Shown one piece after another: positions 45,163-54,582 of a DNA stretch of 64,000 nt. The stretch covers positions 1-64,000 of the forward strand of contig JAFWCN010000005.1 in assembly GCA_017536895.1 (NCBI GenBank), in the 5' to 3' direction. Each line of letters opens with the position of its first letter. The first letter of the stretch is position 1. The translations under genes and the position numbers were made by a program. The DNA is from Candidatus Saccharimonadota bacterium (GTDB taxonomy: Bacteria; Patescibacteriota; Saccharimonadia; Saccharimonadales; Saccharimonadaceae). The notes under the pieces were generated by a model that was not told where the DNA came from, searched no databases, and was given only the letters and a program-made list of their open reading frames with translations.

Positions 45163-46377
45163 CTATGGATATTTCAAAATCTGGCATCCAGGCCAAATGT
45201 AGCTTATGGTTCCGAGTTCATAACTCTTCCTAGTATTTTTAGCCTGTTCTATAGTGTTTATTGATTTCCCCCATTCTTTAGTAAAACTAACCTCACCAAC
45301 AGTTACTTTTGCCCCTATGACATCGGCAATCTTTTTCATCTCTGCGAATTGTTCATCGAAGCTTAGGTTGCTTTTTTGCCTTTTATTATCAACTATCTCC
45401 GCAGTTCCTTCTTCAACATCACCACGATACGGATGAAAACTTATCACATCGATTAAACCTTTCTCACGATCTTGCACAGAGCTAACTACTTTTTCAACAT
45501 ATGTCTTATCATAAAATGCCGTTCCGGCTAATGACAACTTCAACTCCGGAAATTCACTTTTTAATCTATTTGCTACTTGATAATAAAAATCAGCATATTC
45601 CTCTGGAGAACTCGAATCACCAAATTCTTCTTTATCAAATGGTCTATATCCATTATCACTCGTATTGCGATTCACATTCGTTTCATTTCCAAGTTCCAAA
45701 GTCAAGCCCTTTCCATTTTCAAAACTAGTCTGTTTAATAAACTCTCTGCACATCAAGAGATAGCTCTCGATTTCTTCTGGAGTTTTTGGTGTATTCGCCC
45801 CACTCTCTTTTGCAAACATATTCATTACAACGGTCAATCCAGAATCACCAGCTTTTTCCTTCAACCTCTCAATTTGTTTCATAGCAATTTCATTAAATAC
45901 CACTTGTTTTTTACCAGTCTCATCTGCTCTAATACATTCCGACACTACAAACGGCGATTGAGATCCACTTGAATGTACCCGAAACCTTGTTCCGTCAGGC
46001 AAGGAATCAATTTCTTTATCAAAAATTGCTATCTTCTCTTTTTCAGAATTAATCGCCGACTGAATCTGTTCCGGAGTGATAGTTTTTCCGTATCGAGAAC
46101 TAATTTGCTCACTTATCTCTTCCATTGTCTTTCCGTCAGCCAACGATTCTTCGACAAATGCCATTCCTCTCAGATTTCTTGGATTAACTATACTAGACGA
46201 GTCCAAGTTAAGTCCTACTACGTCTGGAGATTTTATAACTTCTCCAAGCTCTCGTGCACGCACAGTATCATAATCTGACACCGCTTCTGGATTCTGGAAT
46301 GGCGGATAATCAACTGTTCCGTTACTTTGACTTATATTTTCCTCGGCACTATCAGAAATTGTTTCGGAACTATTCAT
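45163..46377 (-). CDS. Glycoside-hydrolase-like TIM-barrel protein (clan GH-A suspected)
   Basis: The 404-residue protein has a low-complexity N-terminus and, from about residue 170, features of a clan GH-A barrel: LTLELGNETNVNR (candidate acid/base Glu after Asn), LIDVISFHPYRGD and AKVTVGEVSFTKEWG (candidate nucleophile Glu). No signal peptide is seen, which is odd for a glycoside hydrolase. The C-terminus ends soon after the last barrel strand (TISYIWPGCQILKYP), so it may be slightly short. TATAAT lies 7 bases before the ATG. It is flanked by ychF-derived repeats. Confidence 0.6.
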   Translation of the reverse strand: MNSSETISDSAEENISQSNGTVDYPPFQNPEAVSDYDTVRARELGEVIKSPDVVGLNLDSSSIVNPRNLRGMAFVEESLADGKTMEEISEQISSRYGKTITPEQIQSAINSEKEKIAIFDKEIDSLPDGTRFRVHSSGSQSPFVVSECIRADETGKKQVVFNEIAMKQIERLKEKAGDSGLTVVMNMFAKESGANTPKTPEEIESYLLMCREFIKQTSFENGKGLTLELGNETNVNRNTSDNGYRPFDKEEFGDSSSPEEYADFYYQVANRLKSEFPELKLSLAGTAFYDKTYVEKVVSSVQDREKGLIDVISFHPYRGDVEEGTAEIVDNKRQKSNLSFDEQFAEMKKIADVIGAKVTVGEVSFTKEWGKSINTIEQAKNTRKSYELGTISYIWPGCQILKYP

Positions 46378-46441
46378 ACCTTATATTATACTCCAAAATA
46401 TGTTATAATTATATCTAAAATAACAGATAGAAAGGTTGGTT

Positions 46442-47431
46442 TTGAATATAAAGATAGGAATCGTCGGTTTACCAAACGTTGGTAAATCCACTTTGTTTAA
46501 TGCTTTAACAAACGCTGGTGCGCTTGCCGCCAACTATCCTTTTGCAACCATCGAACCAAACGTCGGCATCGTTCCCGTTCCAGATGAGCGCTTAGATGTT
46601 CTCGCTAAAATGTACGAAACTAATAAAGTCGTCCCCGCCACTGTCGAATTTGTCGATATCGCTGGCCTCGTTCAAGGCGCTTCAAAAGGCGAGGGTCTCG
46701 GCAACAAATTTCTCGCTCACATTCGCGAATGCCAAGCTATTTGCCATGTTGTCCGTGCTTTTAAAAATGATGATATCGTCCGTGCCGACAATAAGCCCGA
46801 AGATAATATTTTAAAACAAGCGGGGGACGACATCGACATCATCAATCTCGAACTTCAGCTCGCTGATGAGGAAACCAAAGCCAAAATCGAAGCCAAACGC
46901 AAAAAGGACCCAAACGACGAAAACATTCCATTCCTCACCGATAAACCAGTCATCTACATGTTCAATGTCGACGAATCCGGTCTCACTGACACCGACCTTC
47001 AAAACAAACTAAAAGATCTCGTCAAACCCGCTGAAGCAATTTTCGTTAATGCTAAACTAGAAGAAGAAATGTCCGGCATGAACCGCAACGAACGCAAAGA
47101 ATTCCTCGAATCCTACGGCGTCAAAGAAGATGCTCTCGGCGAGCTCATCAAAGCCGCCTACAAAACTCTCGGTCTCCAATCCTTCCTCACCGCCGGCAAA
47201 AAAGAATGTCGCGCCTGGACCATCAAAAAAGGCTCCACCGCCCCCAAAGCTGCTGGCACCATTCATACCGATTTCGAACGCGGCTTCATCGCCGCCCAAA
47301 TCTGTAACTACGACGACCTCAAAGAACTCGGTTCTGAACAAGCCGTAAAAGCTGCCGGCAAACTCCGGCTAGAGGGCAAAACTTACATTATGCAAGACGG
47401 CGATGTCGTCGAATTCAAATTTAACGTCTAA
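46442..47431 (+). CDS. ychF: YchF/OLA1-family GTPase/ATPase
   Basis: The 329-residue protein has the G1 motif GLPNVGKSTLFN, G3 DIAGLVQGASKGEGLGNKFL, the NVDE variant of G4 (YMFNVDES) and a C-terminal TGS domain (RAWTIKKGSTAPKAAGTIHTDFERGFIAA). YchF binds ribosomes and prefers ATP. It is about 30 residues shorter than usual (363). I choose the TTG at 46442, 6 bases after the SD AAAGG; an upstream in-frame TTG at 46436 would touch the SD. Its promoter and first codons occur in two decayed copies upstream. Confidence 0.95.
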   Translation: MNIKIGIVGLPNVGKSTLFNALTNAGALAANYPFATIEPNVGIVPVPDERLDVLAKMYETNKVVPATVEFVDIAGLVQGASKGEGLGNKFLAHIRECQAICHVVRAFKNDDIVRADNKPEDNILKQAGDDIDIINLELQLADEETKAKIEAKRKKDPNDENIPFLTDKPVIYMFNVDESGLTDTDLQNKLKDLVKPAEAIFVNAKLEEEMSGMNRNERKEFLESYGVKEDALGELIKAAYKTLGLQSFLTAGKKECRAWTIKKGSTAPKAAGTIHTDFERGFIAAQICNYDDLKELGSEQAVKAAGKLRLEGKTYIMQDGDVVEFKFNV

Positions 47432-47505
47432 TTCCCATAAAACCCTTGCTATTTTACAGGTTATATGATAAAATAACTACTAATCGTTTAATAATAAAGG
47501 TAAAT

Positions 47506-47982
47506 ATGAGTGTTAATATTTTAAAGCAAATTGGTGACGCCCAAAAAAAGAAAGCCGTAGTCGATGTTCGCTCCGGTGACACTATCCGAGTCACCCAAAA
47601 GATTAAAGAAGGTAATAAATTCCGCTCTCAGACTTTCGAGGGTGTCGTAATTCGCGTTGATCGCAAAGATTCTCACACTGCTCGCATCGTAGTTCGCAAA
47701 GTTACTTCTGGTGTCGGTGTCGAGAAATCTTATCTCATTCATTCCCCACTCGTCGAGAAAATCGTCATCGTCAAACGCTCCAAAGTTCGCCGCAACAATT
47801 TAAGTTATCTCCGCGAACGTTCTGGTAAATCTGCTCGCTTGAAAGGCAAAGATTTTGACCGCACAGCAGTAAACGACGTCACCGTTCCTGAAGAACCAGC
47901 TGAAGAGCCAAAAGAAGAGAAAACCGAAGAGCCAAAAGAAGAGGCTAAAACAGACAAAACCGAAGAAAAGAAAGAAGCCTAA
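47506..47982 (+). CDS. rplS: Ribosomal protein L19 with long acidic/basic tail
   Basis: Residues 1-115 match L19 (VDVRSGDTIRVTQKIKEGNKFRSQTFEGVVIRVDRKDSHTARIVVRKVTSGVGVEKSYLIHSP, then VVKRSKVRRNNLSYLRE). The last 40 residues are an Glu/Lys/Pro repeat tail (EEPKEEKTEEPKEEAKTDKTEEKK) not seen in standard L19. The start is the ATG at 47506 with SD AAAGG, not the upstream ATG at 47446. The rnhB gene follows directly after the stop. Confidence 0.95.
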   Translation: MSVNILKQIGDAQKKKAVVDVRSGDTIRVTQKIKEGNKFRSQTFEGVVIRVDRKDSHTARIVVRKVTSGVGVEKSYLIHSPLVEKIVIVKRSKVRRNNLSYLRERSGKSARLKGKDFDRTAVNDVTVPEEPAEEPKEEKTEEPKEEAKTDKTEEKKEA

Positions 47983-48954
47983 GTGGCAATTCTAGGAATC
48001 GATGAAGTTGGACGCGGACCCTTAGCGGGTCCGCTTGTTATTGGCGCTGTTATATTACCAGACGATAAACAGCCTTGGTTCAAAAATCTCAAAGATTCCA
48101 AAAAACTCTCCGCCAAAAAACGCGCAGAACTAAACGAATTAATCCTTAAAAACTCCACCACCGGACTTGGTTGGATCTCGGCAGAAGAAATTGATCAACT
48201 TGGTATATCCAGAGCACTTGCTCTCGCTACCAAGAAAGCCGTGAAGCAAATCCAATCGCTTCACAAACCTTTTTCTCAAATCATCATCGACGGCAAAGTT
48301 AATTTTCTAAAAAGCACTCCGCTAGAAAAATTCACCACCACCTGCATCAAAGGCGATGATAAAATCCGTGAAATTTCCGCCGCTTCCATCATTGCCAAAG
48401 TCGCTCGGGATAATTACATGATAAAGCTCGCTGACAAGTTCCCTGAATACGGCTTCGACAAACATGTTGGCTACGGCACCAAATCCCACGTCGAAGCAAT
48501 TTATAAGTATGGTCTCACTTTGGAACATCGCAAGTCCTTTGAACCTTGTAAATCTCTTTCTAATTTCGCTACAAAAACAAGCTCAAAGAAAAACACCACT
48601 AACATCGGTCAAAAAGCCGAATCCGCCGTCGCGAATTACTTAATAAACCACGGCCACACTATTATCGCTAGAAACCACAAAACTCATTTTTACGAAATCG
48701 ATATTATCTCCACCAAAGACAATTATATTTATTTCACCGAAGTAAAATATCGTAAATCCAACATTCGCGGCACGCCACTTGATACCATCACGAAAGAAAA
48801 ACAACAACAAATGCAATTCGCAGCCGAGTCCTACCTCAAGTATCAAAACGCCAAATTCAAAAACCACCAACCACTCCTCGCCGCTGCTTCTGTCTCTGGC
48901 GATTTAAATCAACCCATGAAAACTAATATTACCTGGTTCCCTCTTGCCAATTAA
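47983..48954 (+). CDS. rnhB: RNase HII fused to YraN/UPF0102 domain
   Basis: Residues 1-195 are RNase HII, which cuts RNA in RNA-DNA hybrids: ILGIDEVGRGPLAGP (catalytic Asp-Glu), DSKKLSAKKR, DGKVNF, KGDDKIREISAASIIAKVARDNYM and HVGYGTKSHVEAI. Residues about 205-323 are a YraN-type, PD-(D/E)XK-like domain (NIGQKAESAVANYLINHGHTIIARNHKTHFYEIDIIS, YFTEVKYRKSNIRGTPLDTIT). In many bacteria rnhB and yraN are adjacent; here they are one reading frame. The GTG start follows the rplS stop immediately. Confidence 0.93.
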   Translation: MAILGIDEVGRGPLAGPLVIGAVILPDDKQPWFKNLKDSKKLSAKKRAELNELILKNSTTGLGWISAEEIDQLGISRALALATKKAVKQIQSLHKPFSQIIIDGKVNFLKSTPLEKFTTTCIKGDDKIREISAASIIAKVARDNYMIKLADKFPEYGFDKHVGYGTKSHVEAIYKYGLTLEHRKSFEPCKSLSNFATKTSSKKNTTNIGQKAESAVANYLINHGHTIIARNHKTHFYEIDIISTKDNYIYFTEVKYRKSNIRGTPLDTITKEKQQQMQFAAESYLKYQNAKFKNHQPLLAAASVSGDLNQPMKTNITWFPLAN

Positions 48955-49533
48955 TCATTTTTTCAAGGCAAGTTTAATTCGCTCTTCCAGAGGCAAAGAA
49001 CTATCAATTTTCTCAAGCGCCGTCGTTGCTTCTTTCAATGTGAATCCAAGTGCCATCAAAGCATCCATTGCCTCATCCGGCTCAGCAGTTTCAACAACGC
49101 CTTTAACCTCAGTCGCTCCATACCGACTTGGTATTCCAACCTTATCACGAAGATCTACTATTACTCTTTCAGCCGATTTTTTTCCTACACCAGCGGCTTG
49201 CGAAACGAACTTTACATCACCGTTAGCAATCGCATTTCTTACTTCCTCCGCTTCCGCAAGCGACATAATCGCAATTCCAGCCTTTGGTCCTATACCCTGC
49301 ACCGATATTAACAGTTCAAACATCTTCTTCGCTACTAACGACGAAAAACCATACAGCTCTTCTGCATTTTCCCGCACTTGATGATAAGTGTAAAATTTTC
49401 GCTCTTCACCAAGCAAGCAATTTTCAAAATCATAAGCTGGCACTAACATTTCATACCCCACACCAGCAACATCCACAATCAGCCCATTTGAACCAAATTT
49501 TTCTTCAATAATTCCTTTAACATGCGCAATCAT
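48955..49533 (-). CDS. ruvA: Holliday junction complex subunit RuvA
   Basis: The 192-residue protein has the OB-fold start (MIAHVKGIIEEKFGSNGLIVDVAGVGYEMLVP), HhH motifs (LISVQGIGPKAGIAIMS and AAGVGKKSAERVIVDLRDKVG) and the C-terminal RuvB-contacting domain (DALMALGFTLKEATTAL). It binds four-way junctions during branch migration. It is tail-to-tail with rnhB with no gap, and 12 bases downstream of ruvC. No ruvB is in the window. Confidence 0.95.
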   Translation of the reverse strand: MIAHVKGIIEEKFGSNGLIVDVAGVGYEMLVPAYDFENCLLGEERKFYTYHQVRENAEELYGFSSLVAKKMFELLISVQGIGPKAGIAIMSLAEAEEVRNAIANGDVKFVSQAAGVGKKSAERVIVDLRDKVGIPSRYGATEVKGVVETAEPDEAMDALMALGFTLKEATTALEKIDSSLPLEERIKLALKK

Positions 49534-49545
49534 ATTTATATTTTA

Positions 49546-50064
49546 TCACCTTCCTTTAGTGTTCGAAAACTTATATTCATCATTTTGACCATACGCATAC
49601 AAGAAACTACACGTAATCGCAGCCGCAAGCGCATCCGCCGCATCATCTGGGCGCGGTTTTTTCTCAAGTCCAAGATGTACCCGCACCATTTCCTGGATTT
49701 GACCTTTCTCCGCCGCGCCATATCCTGTCAAAGTTTTTTTAATTTCATTCGGCGAATACTCATAAACCAACAAACCTCTCTGTTCCGCTACAAGCAGTAC
49801 AATCCCCCTCGCTTCCGCCACCGCAATCCCAGTCGTTATATTTTTTGAAAAAAACAGTTTTTCTACCGCCACTACTTCCGGCCGGCATTCATCAAAAACT
49901 TGATTCAAAGAATCATATAATTCTTTCAAACGTGAAGGAAGTGGCGCATCCACCGTCGTTGTTACTACACCATAGTCCAAGGCAGCAGCCGAAGAACTAT
50001 TTACCGCATTAATCAGTCCAAACCCACACCTGCCAAGTCCCGGATCAATTCCAAGTATTCTCAT
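49546..50064 (-). CDS. ruvC: Holliday junction resolvase RuvC
   Basis: The 172-residue nuclease has the RNase H-like motifs MRILGIDPGLGRCGFGLI (Asp7), VAVEKLFFSKN (Glu) and the C-terminal DDAADALAAAITC (Asp-Asp). It cleaves Holliday junctions. Its start overlaps the radA stop by 4 bases, giving a radA-ruvC-ruvA recombination operon. Confidence 0.95.
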   Translation of the reverse strand: MRILGIDPGLGRCGFGLINAVNSSSAAALDYGVVTTTVDAPLPSRLKELYDSLNQVFDECRPEVVAVEKLFFSKNITTGIAVAEARGIVLLVAEQRGLLVYEYSPNEIKKTLTGYGAAEKGQIQEMVRVHLGLEKKPRPDDAADALAAAITCSFLYAYGQNDEYKFSNTKGR

Positions 50065-51413
50065 TTTACGTACCTAATTAAAGTTTCGCGTAAATCCTTC
50101 ACTGGCACCACAAACTTATCTCGAATCGTCGCGGGCGCAATCGCGTGTTTAAATCCTAGTTTTTTCGCCTCTGCAATTCTCTGATCCGCTCGGAACGCTG
50201 ACCGTACTTCTCCACCAAGCCCTACTTCACCAAATACCACATATTCCTCACCCAACTTTCTCCCCGCCACTGCCGACGCAATCGCCATACACACTGCAAG
50301 ATCCGCCGCTGAATCATTGAGCTTCATTCCCCCCACCACATTTATAAATATATCCTTATCCGACAATTTCAATTTCGTTCTTCTCTCTAATACCGCAATC
50401 AGTAAGTTCAATCGATTTAAATCAAATCCCGAAGCCGTTCTTTTCGGGTACCCAAAACTCGTTTTCGTGCAAAGTGCCTGAATCTCAACTAAAATCGGCC
50501 GATTTCCATTTAGGGTCGCAAGAATTATCGAACCATCCGTATTCGTTCGTTCCGCAAGTAGTGCTGCCGATGGATTTTCTACTTCCTTTAGTCCTGACGA
50601 TACCATTTCAAATATCGCCACTTCGTTAGTCGAACCAAATCGGTTCTTCACCGCTCGTACCGTCTTAAAACCACCGTACCTATCTCCTTCAAATTGAAGT
50701 ACCACATCCACCAAATGTTCTAGCACTTTTGGTCCAGCCAGAGTCCCCTCCTTCGTTACGTGGCCCACAATCACCACTGCTGTATCAGTCGCCTTCGCCG
50801 CTCTAATAATCAAATTTCCCGAATTTGTTACTTGCGACACTGTTCCTGGCGCTGAAGATATTTCGTCCATCGCGAGAGTTTGTATCGAATCGACGATCAC
50901 AAGGTCAAACTCACCCGATTCAATTGTTTTTGCTATATCATTTGCCGATGTCGAAGCTGCAAATGACAACTTATCCGATTCTGCCCCAAGGCGTACTGCT
51001 CTTAATTTCACCTGACCCGCTGACTCCTCACCAGATACATATAACACATTATGCTTTTTTGCCACCACTGCGCATATCTGCATCAAAAGTGTTGATTTTC
51101 CAATCCCCGGCTGCCCTGCAAGTAGCGATACCGACCCCATCAGTATTCCACCTCCAAGTACAATATCAAGATCAGAAAATTCAGTCAAAAGCCTCGCCTT
51201 TGCGTCCGACGGCGTGATTGTCGATATCTTTACAAAATCAAGTTTTTTTCCTGAAGCCTGCCCCTTAGCAAGAGCTGATTTCTTACCATTAGTACCCTCT
51301 TCAACAACTTGCTCCACCAAAGAATTCCATGCCGAACAGTTACTACACTGCCCCATCCATTTCGTGTATGCACTTCCACACTGCTGGCAAACAAACCTCG
51401 TCTTGTTTTTCAT
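50061..51413 (-). CDS. radA: DNA repair protein RadA
   Basis: The 450-residue protein has a C4 zinc finger (Cys9, Cys12, Cys23, Cys26), the RecA-like Walker A GQPGIGKSTLL near residue 100, the KNRFGSTNE motif typical of RadA and a Lon-like C-terminal domain (INVVGGMKLNDSAADLAVCMAIASA). It helps process recombination intermediates. TATAAT is 7 bases before the ATG and there is no SD, so it is probably leaderless. Confidence 0.97.
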   Translation of the reverse strand: MKNKTRFVCQQCGSAYTKWMGQCSNCSAWNSLVEQVVEEGTNGKKSALAKGQASGKKLDFVKISTITPSDAKARLLTEFSDLDIVLGGGILMGSVSLLAGQPGIGKSTLLMQICAVVAKKHNVLYVSGEESAGQVKLRAVRLGAESDKLSFAASTSANDIAKTIESGEFDLVIVDSIQTLAMDEISSAPGTVSQVTNSGNLIIRAAKATDTAVVIVGHVTKEGTLAGPKVLEHLVDVVLQFEGDRYGGFKTVRAVKNRFGSTNEVAIFEMVSSGLKEVENPSAALLAERTNTDGSIILATLNGNRPILVEIQALCTKTSFGYPKRTASGFDLNRLNLLIAVLERRTKLKLSDKDIFINVVGGMKLNDSAADLAVCMAIASAVAGRKLGEEYVVFGEVGLGGEVRSAFRADQRIAEAKKLGFKHAIAPATIRDKFVVPVKDLRETLIRYVK

Positions 51414-51426
51414 ATATTATATTATA

Positions 51427-54400
51427 CTACAGTCTCGGCGCAACTTCATGCATAGTAGTCACGTCAAGCCTGCCAGTGGTATCGTCATTGGCTTCAGCGC
51501 TCCCACCAAACTGATATAGTGTCGGGTCAAAGTTAACAATTTCTGCTGGTACAATAGAATTTGCTCCAGTTGCAGCTCCGTAAGTACGGTTGGCAATAAG
51601 TCTCTTCGCAATAATTGCCCCATTAATAAACAGCTGATTAGAATTTGCTCGTTGATTAATTGTTGATTGTATTCTTCTGTCTAATTCCTTGTTTTTATTG
51701 TTAATATCAGCAACATCACCAATATTATTGCAAGTAACGACTGTATCGTCCGCAATCAATAACGCATCTATTCGGGTCACACCACAATCAATATAAATAT
51801 TCTTTCTAGAATAAATTACTAATTTAGGCATTGCCTCATAACTTGAATATTCATCGTTGAAATAAATCAAATTTTCGGTTATTGTGATAGCTTCATCAGC
51901 GCTAATTACTCTTGTAGTATTACCATTTATAGTTTCTCCAACTAATGCTCTATTTACGTCAAGTTTAACAGAACTATGCTCACGATTCATCATGTTATCA
52001 CCTGACGCGAGTAGGTTCACTATTGATTCTTTGTCACTAGCTGCCTTAGTTGTACTCACTGCAGAACTAAGCCCTCCTACACCCATACTATTATTGCATG
52101 GAGAATTTGGAATCGTCAACGGAACACGATCGCAATAATTAGCCGTATTACCGCCACCTGGGTTAGGTGCTGTAGCAACACTATTCACGCTGAAAGGATT
52201 AGGTGATAAAATTTCACCATTGTTTCCACCGTAACCCATACTAGCACCACTACCAAAACCATTTATTGTCCCGTTTCCTACTACTCCAAGTTCGCCCCAT
52301 GAGCCAAAAGCATAAGTCCCCTTTGCGCTTTTTACACTATACTCAGTGTATCCTCTCAAATTGCGTTTCAAATTTGTACTGGTAGCGATATTGCCCCTTG
52401 AAAATACATTGCCACCCCAAATCTGTATACTCGGTCTTTTTGCTACAATATAGCATTTAGAATCCGAAATTCTCCAGGTTTTACTCCCGTTTGCATCCAT
52501 ATTAGTTGGACCGCCACTATTTGCCGGCCAGAAAGCTGCTGCCACACAAACTTTTTCTCCGGCTTTCATATCTTGCACATAAATAGTTTTAGCCGAAGAT
52601 CCTGCTTTACCAATGTACCTATTTAGCCCAACATTAACATCATTAGCACTTGTCTCCGCCGAATAACCACAGCTAGTCTCATTATTAGCTAGGCCATAAT
52701 ACGAACATAATTCACCACTCCAACTAGCAGTACCAGTTTTTTTAGATCCACGATAGACGATTATTTTAAATTTCGGGTTTCCTACCTTAGTTACATAGTT
52801 CTTATCACCACTTTTCATAGTTACCGAATTAGACCTCGGAAGAACTTGATAAGTAATTGGGATACTAACAGGTTCCCCTGCAAAAACCGGATCATTCTCA
52901 TCTTTAGTCACGCTTATATTAGTATTGTAATTGTATGGCACCATAGCATTTGCCACACTATCCTTCGAATCAGTCTTTACGTTGCCCAAACTGCTATTGC
53001 CATTGTTACTAAAGATAACTTGGCTAGGAGTTGTTTGGTTGTTGGAATTAAAACTAGTGATAGCCTTACCATTAATAGTTCTGCCAACATCACTATCTAA
53101 CACTTCTGTTTTTTTAGACATCTCTCGTGACCTCAAAATAGTGCTACCAGCCGCATAATTGTCATTGCTAATCGTGTTAGTAAACTTGCCGTCTCTACCA
53201 ACCTGCATGCTAAATCCATTCTTCCAGCCCGGCAAACTACCTCGGTATGTATTAAACAAGTTCATCAAATTTGTTCCATTGCCATTACGAATAGTACCGG
53301 AATTAATTTGCATTTTATTCGGAGTTAAATAAGCTGTGTATTGCAGAACTGGATTGTATGTTCCGCGCCACGAAAGCTTATCACCAGGTTTCGCATAAAC
53401 CGTCCGTTGATAGCTTTGATAATTAGCACTAGCATAAGTATTCTTAACTTTTATATTTATAAAAGCCTGGTCACCATCAGGCCCATCAGGATCAGGGTTA
53501 GGCGGTTGTGCATTACCAAGTGCAGAAGCGCAAACAGTCGTAGTAGCCCTTTGTCCATTATTAACGCTAGTCGTAAAACTCATGCTTTCACAAACCACCA
53601 TCCCTGGATATAAAGTCAAAGTTTCCGACCTTACTGTTCCCGTCCCATTCAAAGATGAGTTAGCCAAAGTTCCACCATTTACTCCCTTTTTAGTAGTAGA
53701 GTTATACGGATAATTAGACGTCCTTGTAATTGTATATGCCGAAGCCTTATCCCCCATATCTCGCCTCAAACTATGACTAAAAGTCACTTTACATCCTGTC
53801 GTTGGACTACAATTATTCAAATAGTAATTTGGCGCGTTTGTATTGCTTCTTACAAATCCAGTTGATTTGTCGCCAGCTGTGGAAGAGCCAGAATAAACAG
53901 TCTCGTCAGGAACTGTAATACTAACATAAATTGGGTCATCATCTGATCCACAGTTACAATAGGTAGAACTGCTCGGTTCAAACCCCTCCATACAGCGATA
54001 TGGATGTATTGGCACATTATAAACCCTGTTACCGTTCCGCATCTCATACGGAAGTCCACTTGCCTTCAATTTACCAATATCAAGTTTTAGTGGTTGGACA
54101 CCAGATTCAAAAATTGTATATCTGTCAAGGACAGGACGATCCAACGAAAAAGGAACCTCACTTAGTACACCCCAGGTAGAATAATCATAATACTCGCTAT
54201 CGCATATCTCACTAGTTCTAGCAGTCTGGACAAGTTTAATATATGTCGCCTTAACACTACCGATACACCCTCCACCCCTACAGATAGCAAGTCCATGAAG
54301 GTAAATAGTAGCTTGGCCGCTTGATTGTGAAACTGTAATTCCGTCCGAAATATCACTCCTTGAGGGGTTATTACTAATCCACAAAGCTCCGAATCTTGCC

Positions 54401-54582
54401 GACCTCCCCGCTGCTATCATTTCACAAGCACGCCAAATAGACCGGTTATCTGACTGCGTAACATCTTGACACGTCTTCGCAGAAACACTACTTGTACAAG
54501 AAAAAGTCACCAAGAAAACTATAAAAACCAAAATTGCCTTTATTGTCTTCATTCTATCTACTTGTATCTTGTATTTGTTCAT
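51427..54582 (-). CDS. Very large secreted surface protein
   Basis: The 1051-residue product has a signal peptide (MKTIKAILVFIVFLVTFSCTSSVSA after a short extension). The ectodomain is long and rich in Ser, Thr, Asn and Gly, with many Cys, and a PPNPDPDGPDGDQ hinge near residue 365. Toward the C-terminus a more hydrophobic region (PKLVIYSRKNIYIDCGVTRIDALLIADDTVVTC, LFINGAIIAKRLIANRTYG, AEIVNFDPTLYQFGG) resembles polymer-like assembly domains. SD AAGGAGAGAGGA favours the start at 54582. It overlaps the upstream gene. It is a candidate adhesin or surface-fibre protein; no named family recognised. Confidence 0.75.
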   Translation of the reverse strand: MNKYKIQVDRMKTIKAILVFIVFLVTFSCTSSVSAKTCQDVTQSDNRSIWRACEMIAAGRSARFGALWISNNPSRSDISDGITVSQSSGQATIYLHGLAICRGGGCIGSVKATYIKLVQTARTSEICDSEYYDYSTWGVLSEVPFSLDRPVLDRYTIFESGVQPLKLDIGKLKASGLPYEMRNGNRVYNVPIHPYRCMEGFEPSSSTYCNCGSDDDPIYVSITVPDETVYSGSSTAGDKSTGFVRSNTNAPNYYLNNCSPTTGCKVTFSHSLRRDMGDKASAYTITRTSNYPYNSTTKKGVNGGTLANSSLNGTGTVRSETLTLYPGMVVCESMSFTTSVNNGQRATTTVCASALGNAQPPNPDPDGPDGDQAFINIKVKNTYASANYQSYQRTVYAKPGDKLSWRGTYNPVLQYTAYLTPNKMQINSGTIRNGNGTNLMNLFNTYRGSLPGWKNGFSMQVGRDGKFTNTISNDNYAAGSTILRSREMSKKTEVLDSDVGRTINGKAITSFNSNNQTTPSQVIFSNNGNSSLGNVKTDSKDSVANAMVPYNYNTNISVTKDENDPVFAGEPVSIPITYQVLPRSNSVTMKSGDKNYVTKVGNPKFKIIVYRGSKKTGTASWSGELCSYYGLANNETSCGYSAETSANDVNVGLNRYIGKAGSSAKTIYVQDMKAGEKVCVAAAFWPANSGGPTNMDANGSKTWRISDSKCYIVAKRPSIQIWGGNVFSRGNIATSTNLKRNLRGYTEYSVKSAKGTYAFGSWGELGVVGNGTINGFGSGASMGYGGNNGEILSPNPFSVNSVATAPNPGGGNTANYCDRVPLTIPNSPCNNSMGVGGLSSAVSTTKAASDKESIVNLLASGDNMMNREHSSVKLDVNRALVGETINGNTTRVISADEAITITENLIYFNDEYSSYEAMPKLVIYSRKNIYIDCGVTRIDALLIADDTVVTCNNIGDVADINNKNKELDRRIQSTINQRANSNQLFINGAIIAKRLIANRTYGAATGANSIVPAEIVNFDPTLYQFGGSAEANDDTTGRLDVTTMHEVAPRL

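Noticed and set aside
47850-47982. Glu/Lys repeat tail of L19 as a separate gene or a minisatellite
   Set aside because: It is in frame with rplS, follows L19 directly and ends at the rnhB start; imperfect repeats are typical of such tails.
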